A stretch of DNA of 64,000 nucleotides from positions 62,001 to 126,000 of the forward strand of contig QIAM01000039.1 of NCBI GenBank assembly GCA_003225555.1. Direction: 5' to 3'. Made by a program: the position numbers and the translations under genes. The notes beneath the pieces were generated by a model, which was given only the letters and a program-made list of their open reading frames with translations, was not told the origin of the DNA and searched no databases. Positions 37,876 through 47,509 of the stretch are shown here, in pieces; within the stretch, counting starts at the first letter, position 1; each line of letters starts with the position of its first letter. This DNA comes from Acidobacteriota bacterium. Lineage in GTDB: Bacteria; Acidobacteriota; Terriglobia; Terriglobales; Acidobacteriaceae.

Positions 37876-40800
37876 CTAGAAAGTGATCCTAAGCCGCAAC
37901 CGGATCGTGCGACGGCTATCGACGCCCTCCTGTGGAAAGGTAGAGAACGCACGAGCAAAGTCCGCATTGGGATTAACGTCTTCGATAGCCGGCATTAAGG
38001 TGTCGGGATCGATTTGGACATCGAATCCGCCGAGATAGGAAAAGCTGCCGTCTCCGAAATCCTGGTTCGGCATGCGAATCGGGTGATTGAAAATATTGTC
38101 GAAGTCAGCCCCGAAGTTGGCGGTAACTCGCTCCCCTAATTTGAAGTCCTTATGCAAACCGAAATTGACTCCCCAACCTCCGGGACCCCACAACAAGTTC
38201 TTTCGCGCAATGGCACTATTCCTGAAAACATCAGCTCCCATGGGCGGAGGTGCGAAGGCGTCGGGATTGAAGATTTGATCGCCGGCGTGCTGTTTGTAGT
38301 TCCCGACAATCATCGGCCTATACCCAATGAAATCGTTGAAGTCGCCGAGCGCGTCGATCGATTCGGAAGCGATGTTGCCCGGACCCACCATGCGTAAACC
38401 GTTGCCACAGTTGTCACAGGTCCAGTACGGCGTAAATGCTGTACCACTCTTGGCAAACATCTGGAAGGTCGTCTGCCATCCACCGGCTACCGCATCCGCC
38501 CACTTCGATAATCCGCTGCCAAACCTCCTGTTCCGTCCGAATGGCAAGTCGTACACGCCGTAGAAGACGAACCGGTGGTGTGAGACCCAGGCGTCCTCTG
38601 TGTAATCGAGGTGCGGCTGAAATGGATCGTAAGGAACGCCTCCTAGGCTGGAATTGCCCTGGTCGATACCTGTCGACTTCTGGTCGAGGTAGGTGTAAGA
38701 CGCATTTAACATCAAGCCCTTGTCAAACCGTCGCTCGACCTGTGTCTGGAAGCTGTTGGACCGACTGTACCCATAGTTCCCATAAGTCAGAAGGTAATCG
38801 CCTAACGTGGGATACGGTAAGCGGGCGTAGTCTGCGTTGGTTGGCACGCAATCTCCGTCATCTGGGGTGCATGGAGTCACTCCGTCACCAATCGTAGTGC
38901 CCCACGGATTGTCGCTGGGTGCAATTTCATTGAGATCAATGCCCCCAATCAGTCCCCCTGAATGAATCCCAATGTAGGAAAATCGCACCGATGTCTTGAG
39001 ACCTAGTTGGCGCTCGAAGGTAGCGTTGTACTGCTGGACCAGGGGCTCGCGCAGTCCAATGGGTACGGCATTGATCGAGAACGCGCTGGAATCGAGCACA
39101 ACATCCCCGCCGGTCAGCGGAGTGGGCCATGGTTGTACCGGTGGATTCTCGGTCCCGGTCTGCTTTATCAGCGCCTGGTTGAATCCGTTCGTTGAAATGG
39201 GATCACGGACTCCCTGGGCAGCCGAGGTTGGGAAGTAGATCCCGTAGCCTCCGCGTATGACCGATTTATCCCCGATGCCCCAGGCGAACCCAACGCGGGG
39301 AGCGAAATTGTTTTTGTCGGTCCGGATCAGACCTCGGCCAATGCCGAGCCCGGACTGTGCGGCGGTGACTGTGGGTAGAGTAGCGGGAATTCTCGGATCC
39401 AGGTAGGGAAGAGTCTTGTCAGAAGATACGATGAACCGTCCGGTGTTGTTGTTGAAGGTGGGATCGAAGTTCAGCAAGATGTCATGCTTGTCGAGCCATG
39501 GGGAAACCAGTTCATAGCGGACTCCAAGATTTATGGTTAGGTTGGACTTGACCTTCCAATCATCCTGGAAGAAGTACCCCTGCTCCCAGTTGGTTACGTC
39601 CATATCGGGCCGGGTTTTGGCAATGTAAGTGACTTTGGAGGGCGGTAACCCGAGCAGGAAATTGGCGAAGGCGTCTGTGCTTCTGCCCGAGTAAGTCATC
39701 GTTCCCCGTGGATTGCCGCGAGCCGTTGAAAAACCATCGAGACCCTCGTTGTGCACGAAATCGGCGCCAATTTTCAGATTGTGATTCTTGATTACCCACG
39801 TGAGGGTGTCTCCAAAGGTCGACAGGTATTGGCTCTCCTGACGATCCGTATTTCGGTTGCCGCTTCGATCGAATGATGTGAATCGGGAACCGTAGTTGAT
39901 CACGGTATGCCCGTGCGTGAGAAGTTCGGCTGGACCCACTACTGCGCCATAGGCATCGATGGCATTCTGATCGAAGCCGATGCTGGACAAAAAGCTCTGC
40001 AGAGTCGTGTTGCTGTGCCGGTAAATGAATTCGCGATTGAAACCACCGCGCGCTTCATTGATGATGTTGTTGCGAATGGTGCGCACGTAAGAACCGGAGA
40101 GGGTATGGGTTCGCCGTTCTTGCTGAGTCAGGCCGAGCCCCGTAAATGGCGATCTGACGGCGGAGTTACCACCACTGAATGCCTGCCCGTTATACACGCC
40201 GTACACGTGATCTTTGTCGGAGAAGTCGTGGTCTATGCGAAGGGTTCCCAGGTCCCGAGTCGTGTTGCTTGGCATCAGGGTTTGGAATAACTCTCCAATC
40301 CGACCATTCGATGTATTGACCGCGATCGATGGATCGATCTTGGGAAAATACCCGTTGATGAGTTGCTGGACATTCGGGTTCAAAAGCTCAGACGGGATTT
40401 TGACGAACTGCTCGCCCGTTCCTGTGCAGTTTGGCCAGCCATCACAATAGGTGTCAGTTGCAATCTCCTCCGGCGTCAGGGTTACGCCCGCCGGAACGGC
40501 AGGAAGAATGTCCGGATTCATATCGTCGGGGTTAGTGATTAACGGCGAAAAATCTCCCGTCCAAAACGAAGGATGCGGCAATCTGCTGTCCGCTACTTGT
40601 ACCGAATCCCTACTGTAGTTACGCTCGTAGGCCATGAAAAACCAGGTCTTCGTCAGACCCGGGATGGGGCCGCCAAGAGAACCACCGACGTCGTTGAAGT
40701 TGAAGTAAGGCGAGGGATAAGGATACAAGGAGCCCTGTGCGTCGCGGATCCCCAGCTGATCTTGAATCGTGAGGCCGGCGAGGGCGGAGTTCTTGTTGTT

Positions 40801-41547
40801 GTAAAAGGCCGAGCCATGGAACTGGTTCGAGCCGCGCTTGGTGGTCACGCGAATGCTCGAAATGCCGGCATATTCTGCGCTGAAATCATTGGACAGAACA
40901 TTCAGTTCGCCGACTGCTTCGAGTGACGGCTCACTGGCGGAGGCTGATCCGTCGAGTGTGCTCGTGGAGCGCTGTCCGTCGATAGTGAAGTTCGCGCCAT
41001 AACTCTGGAATCCGAGAAACTTGAATGTGCCGTCGCCGACGCCCTGCGTGATGTTCGGGTTCAGGTAAAGAAACGAATAGACATCCCGGCTATCCCGCGG
41101 CAGGTCGAGAACCTCGCGGCTGGTGATCGTATCGGCAATCGTCTGATCGGCGGTGTTGATCGTGGAAGCCTCGGTAGTCACCACTACGCTCTCGGTGGCC
41201 GTTGAAATCTTAAGGACGGCGTTGGCATTAACAGTGCCGCTGCCCGTTAACACGATGCCCGTGATGTCATACGCAGTCATGCCCGGAGCCGCGATTGTCA
41301 CCTTGTACGTACCTGACGGAAGTCCGAACATCTGATATTCGCCGTGGGGGTTCGTGTCAGTGTGACGGAGCGTGTTCGTGGCTAGATCGGCGATGGTCAC
41401 GCTTGCGTTGGCGATGACTGCGCCGCTCGGGTCAGTGACCGTTCCCCGAATAGTACCGAGATCCGTGCCTTGCGCCAGCAGCGACTGCGCGCATCCAACG
41501 CTGATCGCGAGCGCCAGTAGAACAACCAGATATTTTGCGAAGCTCAT
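37876..41547 (-). CDS. TonB-dependent outer-membrane receptor (Oar-like, carboxypeptidase-regulatory N-domain)
   Basis: A 1223-residue receptor. Signal peptide MSFAKYLVVLLALAISVGCA; CarboxypepD_reg-like domain at about residues 30-110 (TIRGTVTDPSGAVIANASVT, HGEYQMFGLPSGTYKVTIAA). The plug contains VLDLPRDSRDVYSFLYLNPN and SIRVTTKRGSNQFHGSAFYN. The beta-barrel runs to the terminal Phe (RTIRLRLRITF). The ATG at 41547 has AGGAG at the right distance; the frame continues upstream to 41832 only because it crosses the SIS remnant. It is the first intact gene of a long minus-strand locus (BNR, amidohydrolase, DUF5107, NagB, MFS), so the ligand is probably an amino-sugar- or uronate-containing glycan. 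Confidence 0.88.
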   Translation of the reverse strand: MSFAKYLVVLLALAISVGCAQSLLAQGTDLGTIRGTVTDPSGAVIANASVTIADLATNTLRHTDTNPHGEYQMFGLPSGTYKVTIAAPGMTAYDITGIVLTGSGTVNANAVLKISTATESVVVTTEASTINTADQTIADTITSREVLDLPRDSRDVYSFLYLNPNITQGVGDGTFKFLGFQSYGANFTIDGQRSTSTLDGSASASEPSLEAVGELNVLSNDFSAEYAGISSIRVTTKRGSNQFHGSAFYNNKNSALAGLTIQDQLGIRDAQGSLYPYPSPYFNFNDVGGSLGGPIPGLTKTWFFMAYERNYSRDSVQVADSRLPHPSFWTGDFSPLITNPDDMNPDILPAVPAGVTLTPEEIATDTYCDGWPNCTGTGEQFVKIPSELLNPNVQQLINGYFPKIDPSIAVNTSNGRIGELFQTLMPSNTTRDLGTLRIDHDFSDKDHVYGVYNGQAFSGGNSAVRSPFTGLGLTQQERRTHTLSGSYVRTIRNNIINEARGGFNREFIYRHSNTTLQSFLSSIGFDQNAIDAYGAVVGPAELLTHGHTVINYGSRFTSFDRSGNRNTDRQESQYLSTFGDTLTWVIKNHNLKIGADFVHNEGLDGFSTARGNPRGTMTYSGRSTDAFANFLLGLPPSKVTYIAKTRPDMDVTNWEQGYFFQDDWKVKSNLTINLGVRYELVSPWLDKHDILLNFDPTFNNNTGRFIVSSDKTLPYLDPRIPATLPTVTAAQSGLGIGRGLIRTDKNNFAPRVGFAWGIGDKSVIRGGYGIYFPTSAAQGVRDPISTNGFNQALIKQTGTENPPVQPWPTPLTGGDVVLDSSAFSINAVPIGLREPLVQQYNATFERQLGLKTSVRFSYIGIHSGGLIGGIDLNEIAPSDNPWGTTIGDGVTPCTPDDGDCVPTNADYARLPYPTLGDYLLTYGNYGYSRSNSFQTQVERRFDKGLMLNASYTYLDQKSTGIDQGNSSLGGVPYDPFQPHLDYTEDAWVSHHRFVFYGVYDLPFGRNRRFGSGLSKWADAVAGGWQTTFQMFAKSGTAFTPYWTCDNCGNGLRMVGPGNIASESIDALGDFNDFIGYRPMIVGNYKQHAGDQIFNPDAFAPPPMGADVFRNSAIARKNLLWGPGGWGVNFGLHKDFKLGERVTANFGADFDNIFNHPIRMPNQDFGDGSFSYLGGFDVQIDPDTLMPAIEDVNPNADFARAFSTFPQEGVDSRRTIRLRLRITF

Positions 41548-41633
41548 TGTGGGGACTCCTAGCCTGGGAAGGCTCCCAATCCCCAGCTCTTTTAAACCAA
41601 ACCGGCGAGGGAAAGCAAGAAATAAATAAATTA

Positions 41634-41647
41634 TCGAAAGTATTCGA
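41634..41647. promoter_or_regulatory. Palindrome TCGAA-N4-TTCGA upstream of the TonB receptor
   Basis: TCGAAAGTATTCGA has perfect 5-bp arms and sits 87 bp before the receptor start in an AT-rich stretch that is the likely promoter zone. It shares GAAAGTAT with similar sites near 47.4 kb and 27.5 kb, so it may be an operator for a related regulator. Confidence 0.3.
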
Positions 41648-41649
41648 CA

Positions 41650-42322
41650 GACTTCGCAATCCGGCCTAAGGCCGCTGAATTCCTTCGAAAAGCCCAGAAA
41701 ACGTGCGCCTAGCACCATATTCGTGAAGCTATTGGTCATGACCAGGCTGCGGTCATTCGCGGCGTCAGGGTGATGACCCACACTTTCGGATCGCCGCAGA
41801 AGGCGTTCGCGAGACTCCCTTCCTGGTTGCAAGTCAGAACCAGGTGGCGAGCCTCAGGCTCCAGCTGCCGGACAGGGCGAGCGCCCCAACACTCTCGGGA
41901 CTATCTCCGGATCGAGCCCCCAGCGACACCATCAATGAAGGTTTGCCGACCGGGCAACGCATACCTGCCAAGGGTGAGCAAAGCTCCCGCTGGCACGGCC
42001 TCCACGTTGATCCCTAGACTCTTGCGAAGCGCCAGGCGCGCAGGCACCCGCGGATTCCGAGCTTCCCGATCCCGACAGCGACAGGCACGAAATCCCATCC
42101 ACCAGGTCGCGCAATTTCGGCAGCGTGGGACCGCATGAGTTCACATGTACGAAGCCAAGTCGAAGGCTGCTGGCCGATTTCACGGAAGGTATGGAAATAT
42201 CCCATATGTCGCTGGTCCTCGTCGCTTCGTTCGAGCATTTCCCTTGCGACGGGCTGGACTTCGGAGAGGCAGCCTAACCACTCGGCCTGCGACAGGAACG
42301 GGAAATGCACGGGAATCGACAT
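41650..42322 (-). pseudogene. SIS-domain sugar-phosphate isomerase (AgaS-like), frameshifted remnant
   Basis: Reading the minus strand across frames gives a recognisable order. FLSQAEWLGCLSEVQPVARE to HTFREIGQQPSTWLRT runs from ATG 42322. ISCLSLSGSGSSESAGAC (the SIS sugar-binding loop) follows, then SLGINVEAVPAGALLTLGRY, and finally NDRSLVMTNSFTNMVLGARF. At least three frame changes separate these parts. AgaS/tagatose-type isomerases deaminate or isomerise amino-sugar phosphates, which fits the intact NagB in the same locus. The end runs into the receptor promoter at about 41650. Its 5' end is 61 bp from the divergent HAD gene. Confidence 0.7.
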
Positions 42323-42383
42323 CGGAAAAACAGCAGAAAATAGAAAGCAATGGTACAGTGAACGAAAGCAAACGGAGAATCAA

Positions 42384-43100
42384 ATGGATTCAGCAGAAAC
42401 GACGCAGGAACGTGAATTTCGCCCCAGAGGCTGGCTAGCCGCCATCCGTTGTAATGCCTTTTTGTTTGATCTGGATGGCGTCCTCATCGATTCCACTCCC
42501 GCTGTCCAGAGAGTTTGGGCCCAGTGGGCGATGGAACACGGCTTTGACCCCGACGCTGTGGTGGCCCACGCCCATGGCCGGCCTAGCTTGAGCACGGTCA
42601 GGCGTTTTCTTCCCGACGCGGATCACGAATCGGAAAATCGGGAAGTGGAGCGCAGAGAAATCGAGGACCTGGAAGGGATCGTTGTGCTGCCAGGCGCGGT
42701 GGAATTGCTGACGAGCCTTCCTCCACAGACCTGGACAATCGCGACTTCCTGCACACGTCGCCTGGCGGAAGCGCGGCTGCGTGCCGCCGGCCTACCCATT
42801 CCTCAATGCATCGTTACTTCGACCGACGTGACTCGCGGCAAACCCGATCCTGAACCGTTTCTCAAAGCAGCAGCGAAACTCGGCTTTCTCGCCTCCGATT
42901 GTGTCGTTTGCGAAGACGTTCCCGCCGGCGTTCTGGCCGGTAAAGCTGCCGGGGCGCTTGTTGTCGCCCTGCGCGCCACATTTCCGGAGGCCGAGTTACG
43001 AGCCGCGGGAGCCGACTTCGTCGTCAATTGTTGCGCCGACATTTCCGTCACCGAGAGTGCCGGTATCCTGGAGCTGCGTCTCAAGTCCGTCAACCTGTAA
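42384..43100 (+). CDS. HAD-superfamily sugar phosphatase
   Basis: A 238-residue cytoplasmic hydrolase. Motif I is FLFDLDGVLIDSTP (both catalytic Asp), motif II is ATSCTRR, the Lys motif is VTRGKPDPEPF and motif III is CVVCEDVPAGVLAG. The small helical cap places it with beta-phosphoglucomutase-like sugar phosphatases. Typical substrates are hexose or deoxy-hexose phosphates and glycerol phosphate. The ATG at 42384 follows CGGAGAA; an earlier in-frame start lies inside the antisense SIS remnant. It is divergent from that remnant, which hints at a former joint amino-sugar-phosphate role. Confidence 0.85.
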   Translation: MDSAETTQEREFRPRGWLAAIRCNAFLFDLDGVLIDSTPAVQRVWAQWAMEHGFDPDAVVAHAHGRPSLSTVRRFLPDADHESENREVERREIEDLEGIVVLPGAVELLTSLPPQTWTIATSCTRRLAEARLRAAGLPIPQCIVTSTDVTRGKPDPEPFLKAAAKLGFLASDCVVCEDVPAGVLAGKAAGALVVALRATFPEAELRAAGADFVVNCCADISVTESAGILELRLKSVNL

Positions 43101-43140
43101 ATTGCTTTTGAGCATTCGCATCAAGAAGGAAATCACCGCC

Positions 43141-44679
43141 ATGCGTCGCAGAGACCTCCTGAAAAGCGCGGCACTCTTGCCTGCTCTGACTCGCCTGAAC
43201 CTAGCAGCCGTCGCGACCGGGGACGATCCCATCAGTTTCCCGCAGCCGCCAAGAGAGCGTCTGAATCAGGGACCGTTCGATATTGAGCAAGACCAGGGTT
43301 GGCAAACCATTCTGTTCACCACCCCCTCGGAAAAACCATTGCGAAATCCAGGATTCGGTCTCGTCGGGTACAGCTGGGAAGAGGGTGGACCATCTCTTGC
43401 GGCGCGCGCCGGTCGAGAAACTCTGGAACAGCATGTAGAAAAGGTCTCAAGCCTGCCCTTCGTCGACGTCCTGTATATTCGCTGCGATTGGCGCAACGTG
43501 CAATCGCGACCCGGCCGCCTCGATCTGGATCCTGTCTGGGGTTTGACGCTGGACGCCGCCCGCCGCAAGGGCTTGCGCGTTGCCTTTCGGGTTCAACTCT
43601 CGAACGCTTCGTTTCAGCCCGAAGAGGTCGCCCTGCCTCCGTTCTTGCGCGATCGCATCCCGCTCTTCAACATCGGCCACATTCCCGGCCGGGGAAATGG
43701 GCAATACCGCGAGCCTCGCTATGAACATCCGGAGTTTCAGAAAGCATTCATGGAGTTGACCGACCTGTTGGCGGCACGATTTGATGGCAATCCCCTGATC
43801 GAGTGGGTTGACCTGATGCAGTACGGCTTTTGGGGCGAGGGGCATACCAGCGATTATCCCAATCCCTTCCCCGATTACGTAACCGCCGAGCGTACTTCGC
43901 TTCGCATGACGGAGCACCAACTGGCGGCATGGAAGAGAACACCGCTTGCCGTGAACACTCAGCCCGACATCAGCAATGTCGGTAATCGCGCCGTCATCGA
44001 CATGGCCATGCGAGCTGGCGCCTGGTTGCGTTCCGACAGCATCATCGTGGAGGAGCCCATCCAGATTGACCAACTCGCCAACCGTCCGCCGTGGCTCGCT
44101 GCCATCATGGAGGATGGGTACTTCCGGCAATACGACATGCAAAAATTGTCGACCGATGCGGCGAGCATCAACGTGCTGGAGAATTACATGTTGCACGTCC
44201 TCGACTTGCGAGCAAACTACTGGTCGCTGTGGACCGAAGCCGACAATCTGGCGCGCTACAACGAAATGCATCCACGCGGGTTCGAGCGGCTGCGCGCCAA
44301 CATGGGATATCGCCTGCGGCCTTCATGGGTTTGGCAACGCAAGCGGTACGACACCTTCGAAGTGATCGTGTGCGTCAGCAATCGGGGAGGGGCAGGAGTT
44401 CCGGGGGTACTGTGGCTTCATGTCGAGAGCCCGGACCGAAAACTCAGCTTACGTGGAACTCTCGATCCAGGGCATCCCCACGGTGGCGGTTTGAGGCAGG
44501 CTTCCTTTCTCCTTCCCAAAGGGTACGCACGCAAACTCAATCTTTCCGCCCAGCTTGAGATTCGTGCAGGCACGATGAAGCCAGTCGCCTGGGCGTGCGA
44601 ACAACCGGTGAATCCGGATGGTTCGATCACGATTGAACTCAAGGACGCGGACGACCACGGTTGGCGCAAGGGAGTGTGA
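43141..44679 (+). CDS. Tat-exported TIM-barrel glycoside-hydrolase-like protein of unknown specificity
   Basis: A 512-residue protein with a twin-arginine start (MRRRDLLKSAALLPALTRLN). The body resembles a clan GH-A-like (beta/alpha)8 barrel of the DUF4832 type: NPGFGLVGYSWEEGG, VDVLYIRCDWRNVQSRPGRL, GLTLDAARRKGLRVAFRVQL, WVDLMQYGFWGEGHTSDYP with a plausible acid Glu, and SIIVEEPIQ with a possible second Glu. The C-terminus is a beta-rich domain. I do not recognise a named enzyme. It follows the HAD gene by 40 bp on the same strand, so they may be co-transcribed. AAGGA precedes the ATG. Confidence 0.6.
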   Translation: MRRRDLLKSAALLPALTRLNLAAVATGDDPISFPQPPRERLNQGPFDIEQDQGWQTILFTTPSEKPLRNPGFGLVGYSWEEGGPSLAARAGRETLEQHVEKVSSLPFVDVLYIRCDWRNVQSRPGRLDLDPVWGLTLDAARRKGLRVAFRVQLSNASFQPEEVALPPFLRDRIPLFNIGHIPGRGNGQYREPRYEHPEFQKAFMELTDLLAARFDGNPLIEWVDLMQYGFWGEGHTSDYPNPFPDYVTAERTSLRMTEHQLAAWKRTPLAVNTQPDISNVGNRAVIDMAMRAGAWLRSDSIIVEEPIQIDQLANRPPWLAAIMEDGYFRQYDMQKLSTDAASINVLENYMLHVLDLRANYWSLWTEADNLARYNEMHPRGFERLRANMGYRLRPSWVWQRKRYDTFEVIVCVSNRGGAGVPGVLWLHVESPDRKLSLRGTLDPGHPHGGGLRQASFLLPKGYARKLNLSAQLEIRAGTMKPVAWACEQPVNPDGSITIELKDADDHGWRKGV

Positions 44680-44718
44680 CGCTCATGACTCATGCATCAC
44701 TAAACCGATGGAGTCTGC

Positions 44719-45687
44719 TCACCGGCCGATCTGCTCATCTGCGATGGACATACAGATTTCGACAGACGGCGCGACGTCAGCAATGGAAGGTTTGGGGACG
44801 GAACCCTCGCGCAAGGCTCGTATAAATGCAGCCGTCTCGTGGTAACAACCGTTTGAAAGGTCTTCCGCCAGGTCGGCGGACGCCGACTCCTCGGTGACCA
44901 GCGCTCCGTTGCGATAGGCCGACCAACCACGTTTCCTCCCAAACGGGCACGTCACCGACACGTGAAAGCCCTCGCCGGAGAGATCGTAGGTTTCCTCAAC
45001 CATCCCCGCTGTGGGTAGCACATCAATGCGGCCTTCGACGCCGCTTTGGAAATGGAGGTCAATGGTGTGCCAGGCGGTCCGGGTCATCCCGCCCTTCATC
45101 GTGCGACATTGAAATTCTCCTACCTCGCCTGCGATGTATCGCAACGTATCTACCGCATGAACCGCGGTGGCCCAAATGAACTCGGGCTCAGAGCGCGCGT
45201 GCCGCGCTAGTGTGCAGTGGACATAACGAATCGAACTGGCATTGCCCGCCCACTGCAGAGCACGGTTCAGAAACGGCATGAAGCGACGATTCACCGAAAC
45301 CATGTTCGGAGTGCCACTGCCGGCGGCCTCTTCCGCCAACGCTTTTACTTCGGCAGACACGGAACCGAGAGGCTTTTCCACGACGCAAGGCACGTGCCGG
45401 TTCAACAGAAGAATTCCAGTTTCAGAAATTCTGTCCGGCGGGACGACCGCGATGCAGCCATCTAGCTCCTCGCGCGACAGCAGTTCATCGATGTTGCCGT
45501 AGGCCGCCTTGAATCCGTATCGCTCACAGAATTTTTGCGCCCGCTCGACTCGAATATCGCAAGCCGCGACCAGCGCAATTTCATCCGGGTACTCGGACTT
45601 GTATCTGGCCAGCGGAATTGCATGGCCAGTCTCAGCGTGCTCCCCGCAGCCAATAAGTGCCAACCGGACCATGGGTCGCGTATTCAT
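44719..45687 (-). CDS. Gfo/Idh/MocA-family oxidoreductase
   Basis: A 322-residue cytoplasmic NAD(P)-dependent sugar oxidoreductase. The Rossmann motif is ALIGCGEHAETGH, the EKP motif is VPCVVEKPLGSV, and the substrate region contains MVSVNRRFMPFLNRAL and ATAVHAVDTLRYI. Members oxidise or epimerise sugars, inositols or sugar acids. The ATG at 45687 overlaps the upstream symporter stop by 4 bp (ATGA), so uptake and first oxidation are coupled. The frame is open far upstream only because it runs antisense-free through the symporter gene. Confidence 0.85.
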   Translation of the reverse strand: MNTRPMVRLALIGCGEHAETGHAIPLARYKSEYPDEIALVAACDIRVERAQKFCERYGFKAAYGNIDELLSREELDGCIAVVPPDRISETGILLLNRHVPCVVEKPLGSVSAEVKALAEEAAGSGTPNMVSVNRRFMPFLNRALQWAGNASSIRYVHCTLARHARSEPEFIWATAVHAVDTLRYIAGEVGEFQCRTMKGGMTRTAWHTIDLHFQSGVEGRIDVLPTAGMVEETYDLSGEGFHVSVTCPFGRKRGWSAYRNGALVTEESASADLAEDLSNGCYHETAAFIRALREGSVPKPSIADVAPSVEICMSIADEQIGR

Positions 45688-47405
45688 GGATTCGCGCGAA
45701 CCACTAGAACCTTCTCGTGATCGGTGGCGTTCATAGCCGCCGTCACATTTCCGCGAATAAAGAACAAAGATCCGCCCACGGCGATTGTCAGCAGGGCGAA
45801 CCAGATGACCGTCAAACGCTGGTTGGAGGGAACATCCAACAACAGCAACAGGCTGAGGATTCCAATGGCGCAGATTGTTCGGCTCAGAAAGCGGAATACC
45901 GGGCCGGTAAAATCGGCGGAGTCTTTCAGTTCCTTGCCTGCGTCGACCGGCATATTCAAATTCCGGAAGAGTTGCTCTCGTGCCGGCCAATCTCCGCGGT
46001 CCAGCAGCATGCTTACGAAGAAAACGCCGAAAGATGACGGGATGATAATTGCCACCTGCTGAATGAGCGTCCAGTGATAGACGAAAGCTCCAAGAATGCC
46101 CAGAACCAGTCCCGTGGCAAATGAAGCCAGACCCGACCAGGGCGGCGTGCGGCGCACGGCAAGGCCAAGCAGCGCGGGCGGGCCGTACGCCAGTGACATC
46201 AACGTATTGAAGGTGAGCATTACTTGAAAAACACTTTGCCCGCTCGAGGCCATGATCACTGCAATCACTGTCGTCGCTCCCCCAATCAGGAATGTTGTGA
46301 TCCATCCCACTACCAGCAACTCGCGTTCGCCCGCTGCTTTTCGGAACAGCGCCTGGTACATGTCCTTGGTAAGAATCGCGGACTTTAGATTGAACTGGGC
46401 TGACAAGTTTGCCATGGTCGCGCTGAACATGGCCGCCAGCATCACTCCTATCAGACCGTGAGGGAGCAGGGTTAGACTCGCGATCGCGTAAGCAGCTTCG
46501 CTCGGTTTCGGTAGGGTCGCCCGCAGAGAGGGCAGCACGGGATAGACGACTCGCATCGCCATGGGAGGAAGAAACCAGATGAACGCCCCGGCAAAAAACA
46601 ATCCGCTGCACAGCAACGCAATCTTCCGCGCCGATCGTTCGTCATCTACGCTGAAGTAACGCTGGGCCATCGCGCTGGTGTTGTAGCCAAACGAAACCAT
46701 GATCGTCCACGAAGCCAGGTAGAACCACCCAAACTCGCCCGACCAATGAATCGTTTTCATTTCCGCCGGAAGCGCATGGACGAGCCCTCCCACGCCCCCT
46801 ACCCGAAGCAGGGACATCACGACGAGAACCAAACAAAATGGCATCAGGATGGAGGCCTGCAAAAAATCCGTGACCACGACCGCCCACAATCCGCCCAGCA
46901 CACAATAGAAGACGATAAGCGCTCCCGCCCCGACGATCGTCCAAGTCACAGGAAAACCACAAGCGGCCGAAACAAACAGGCTCAGGCCAAACAAGGTACT
47001 CGCGCTCGTGAATAACTGGAAAAAGATCGTGCTCCAGGAAAAAACCTGGTGCGTCGCGAGGTTAAACCGTCCCGCCAGGTACTCCATGACGGTGGTGATC
47101 CGGCTCCGCCGCCAGCGTTCGGCGAAGATGAAATAGCCCAGCAAAAAACTCAAACCATTGCCGATGTACAAGCCAATGGCCGCAATCCCTGAACGATAGG
47201 CAACTCCGGCCGCGCCCGTAAAAGTCCACGCGCTGAAGCCCGACATGAAGCAACTCAGACCGGCCACTAGCCAGGGAATGCGGCTCCCCCCGCGGAAATA
47301 GTCGGCAGCGCCCCGGTTGAAGCGCAAGACGTAGAAACCCACTCGCACCATCAGAAGCGCATAAAGGACTATCACGAGGTAGTCGAGTCGGTTGGCAGTA
47401 CTCAT
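45684..47405 (-). CDS. Sodium:solute symporter (SSS family)
   Basis: A 573-residue inner-membrane protein with about 13 helices. Family features include YFRGGSRIPWLVAGLSCFMSG, GVAYRSGIAAIGLYIGNGLS, the unwound region FTSASTLFGLSL, and AMFSATMANLSAQFNLKSAI with the conserved Na+-site Ser/Ala pattern. It imports a solute, here probably a sugar or sugar acid, with Na+. It is the first gene of a minus-strand pair with the Gfo/Idh/MocA gene and is divergent from the hydroxyacid dehydrogenase operon across a 104-bp control region. Confidence 0.85.
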   Translation of the reverse strand: MSTANRLDYLVIVLYALLMVRVGFYVLRFNRGAADYFRGGSRIPWLVAGLSCFMSGFSAWTFTGAAGVAYRSGIAAIGLYIGNGLSFLLGYFIFAERWRRSRITTVMEYLAGRFNLATHQVFSWSTIFFQLFTSASTLFGLSLFVSAACGFPVTWTIVGAGALIVFYCVLGGLWAVVVTDFLQASILMPFCLVLVVMSLLRVGGVGGLVHALPAEMKTIHWSGEFGWFYLASWTIMVSFGYNTSAMAQRYFSVDDERSARKIALLCSGLFFAGAFIWFLPPMAMRVVYPVLPSLRATLPKPSEAAYAIASLTLLPHGLIGVMLAAMFSATMANLSAQFNLKSAILTKDMYQALFRKAAGERELLVVGWITTFLIGGATTVIAVIMASSGQSVFQVMLTFNTLMSLAYGPPALLGLAVRRTPPWSGLASFATGLVLGILGAFVYHWTLIQQVAIIIPSSFGVFFVSMLLDRGDWPAREQLFRNLNMPVDAGKELKDSADFTGPVFRFLSRTICAIGILSLLLLLDVPSNQRLTVIWFALLTIAVGGSLFFIRGNVTAAMNATDHEKVLVVRANP

Positions 47406-47425
47406 CGAGGGGCCCGCGCTTCTTT

Positions 47426-47485
47426 ATACTTTGTTTTCGACAGGAATTGAAGCAAAGAAACAATGAAAGAAAGAAAACGAAGTAT
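47426..47485. promoter_or_regulatory. Inverted repeat in the divergent promoter of the sugar-acid locus
   Basis: ATACTTTGTTTTC (47426-47438) and GAAAACGAAGTAT (47473-47485) are 12-of-13 inverted copies, one facing each divergent gene. A TATACT (-10-like) lies 11-16 bp before the dehydrogenase start, and TATAAA with TTCAAT at 17 bp faces the symporter. The symmetry suggests one regulator controlling both directions. Confidence 0.4.
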
Positions 47486-47509
47486 TGTGGATGTTATACT
47501 CGCCTCCAC

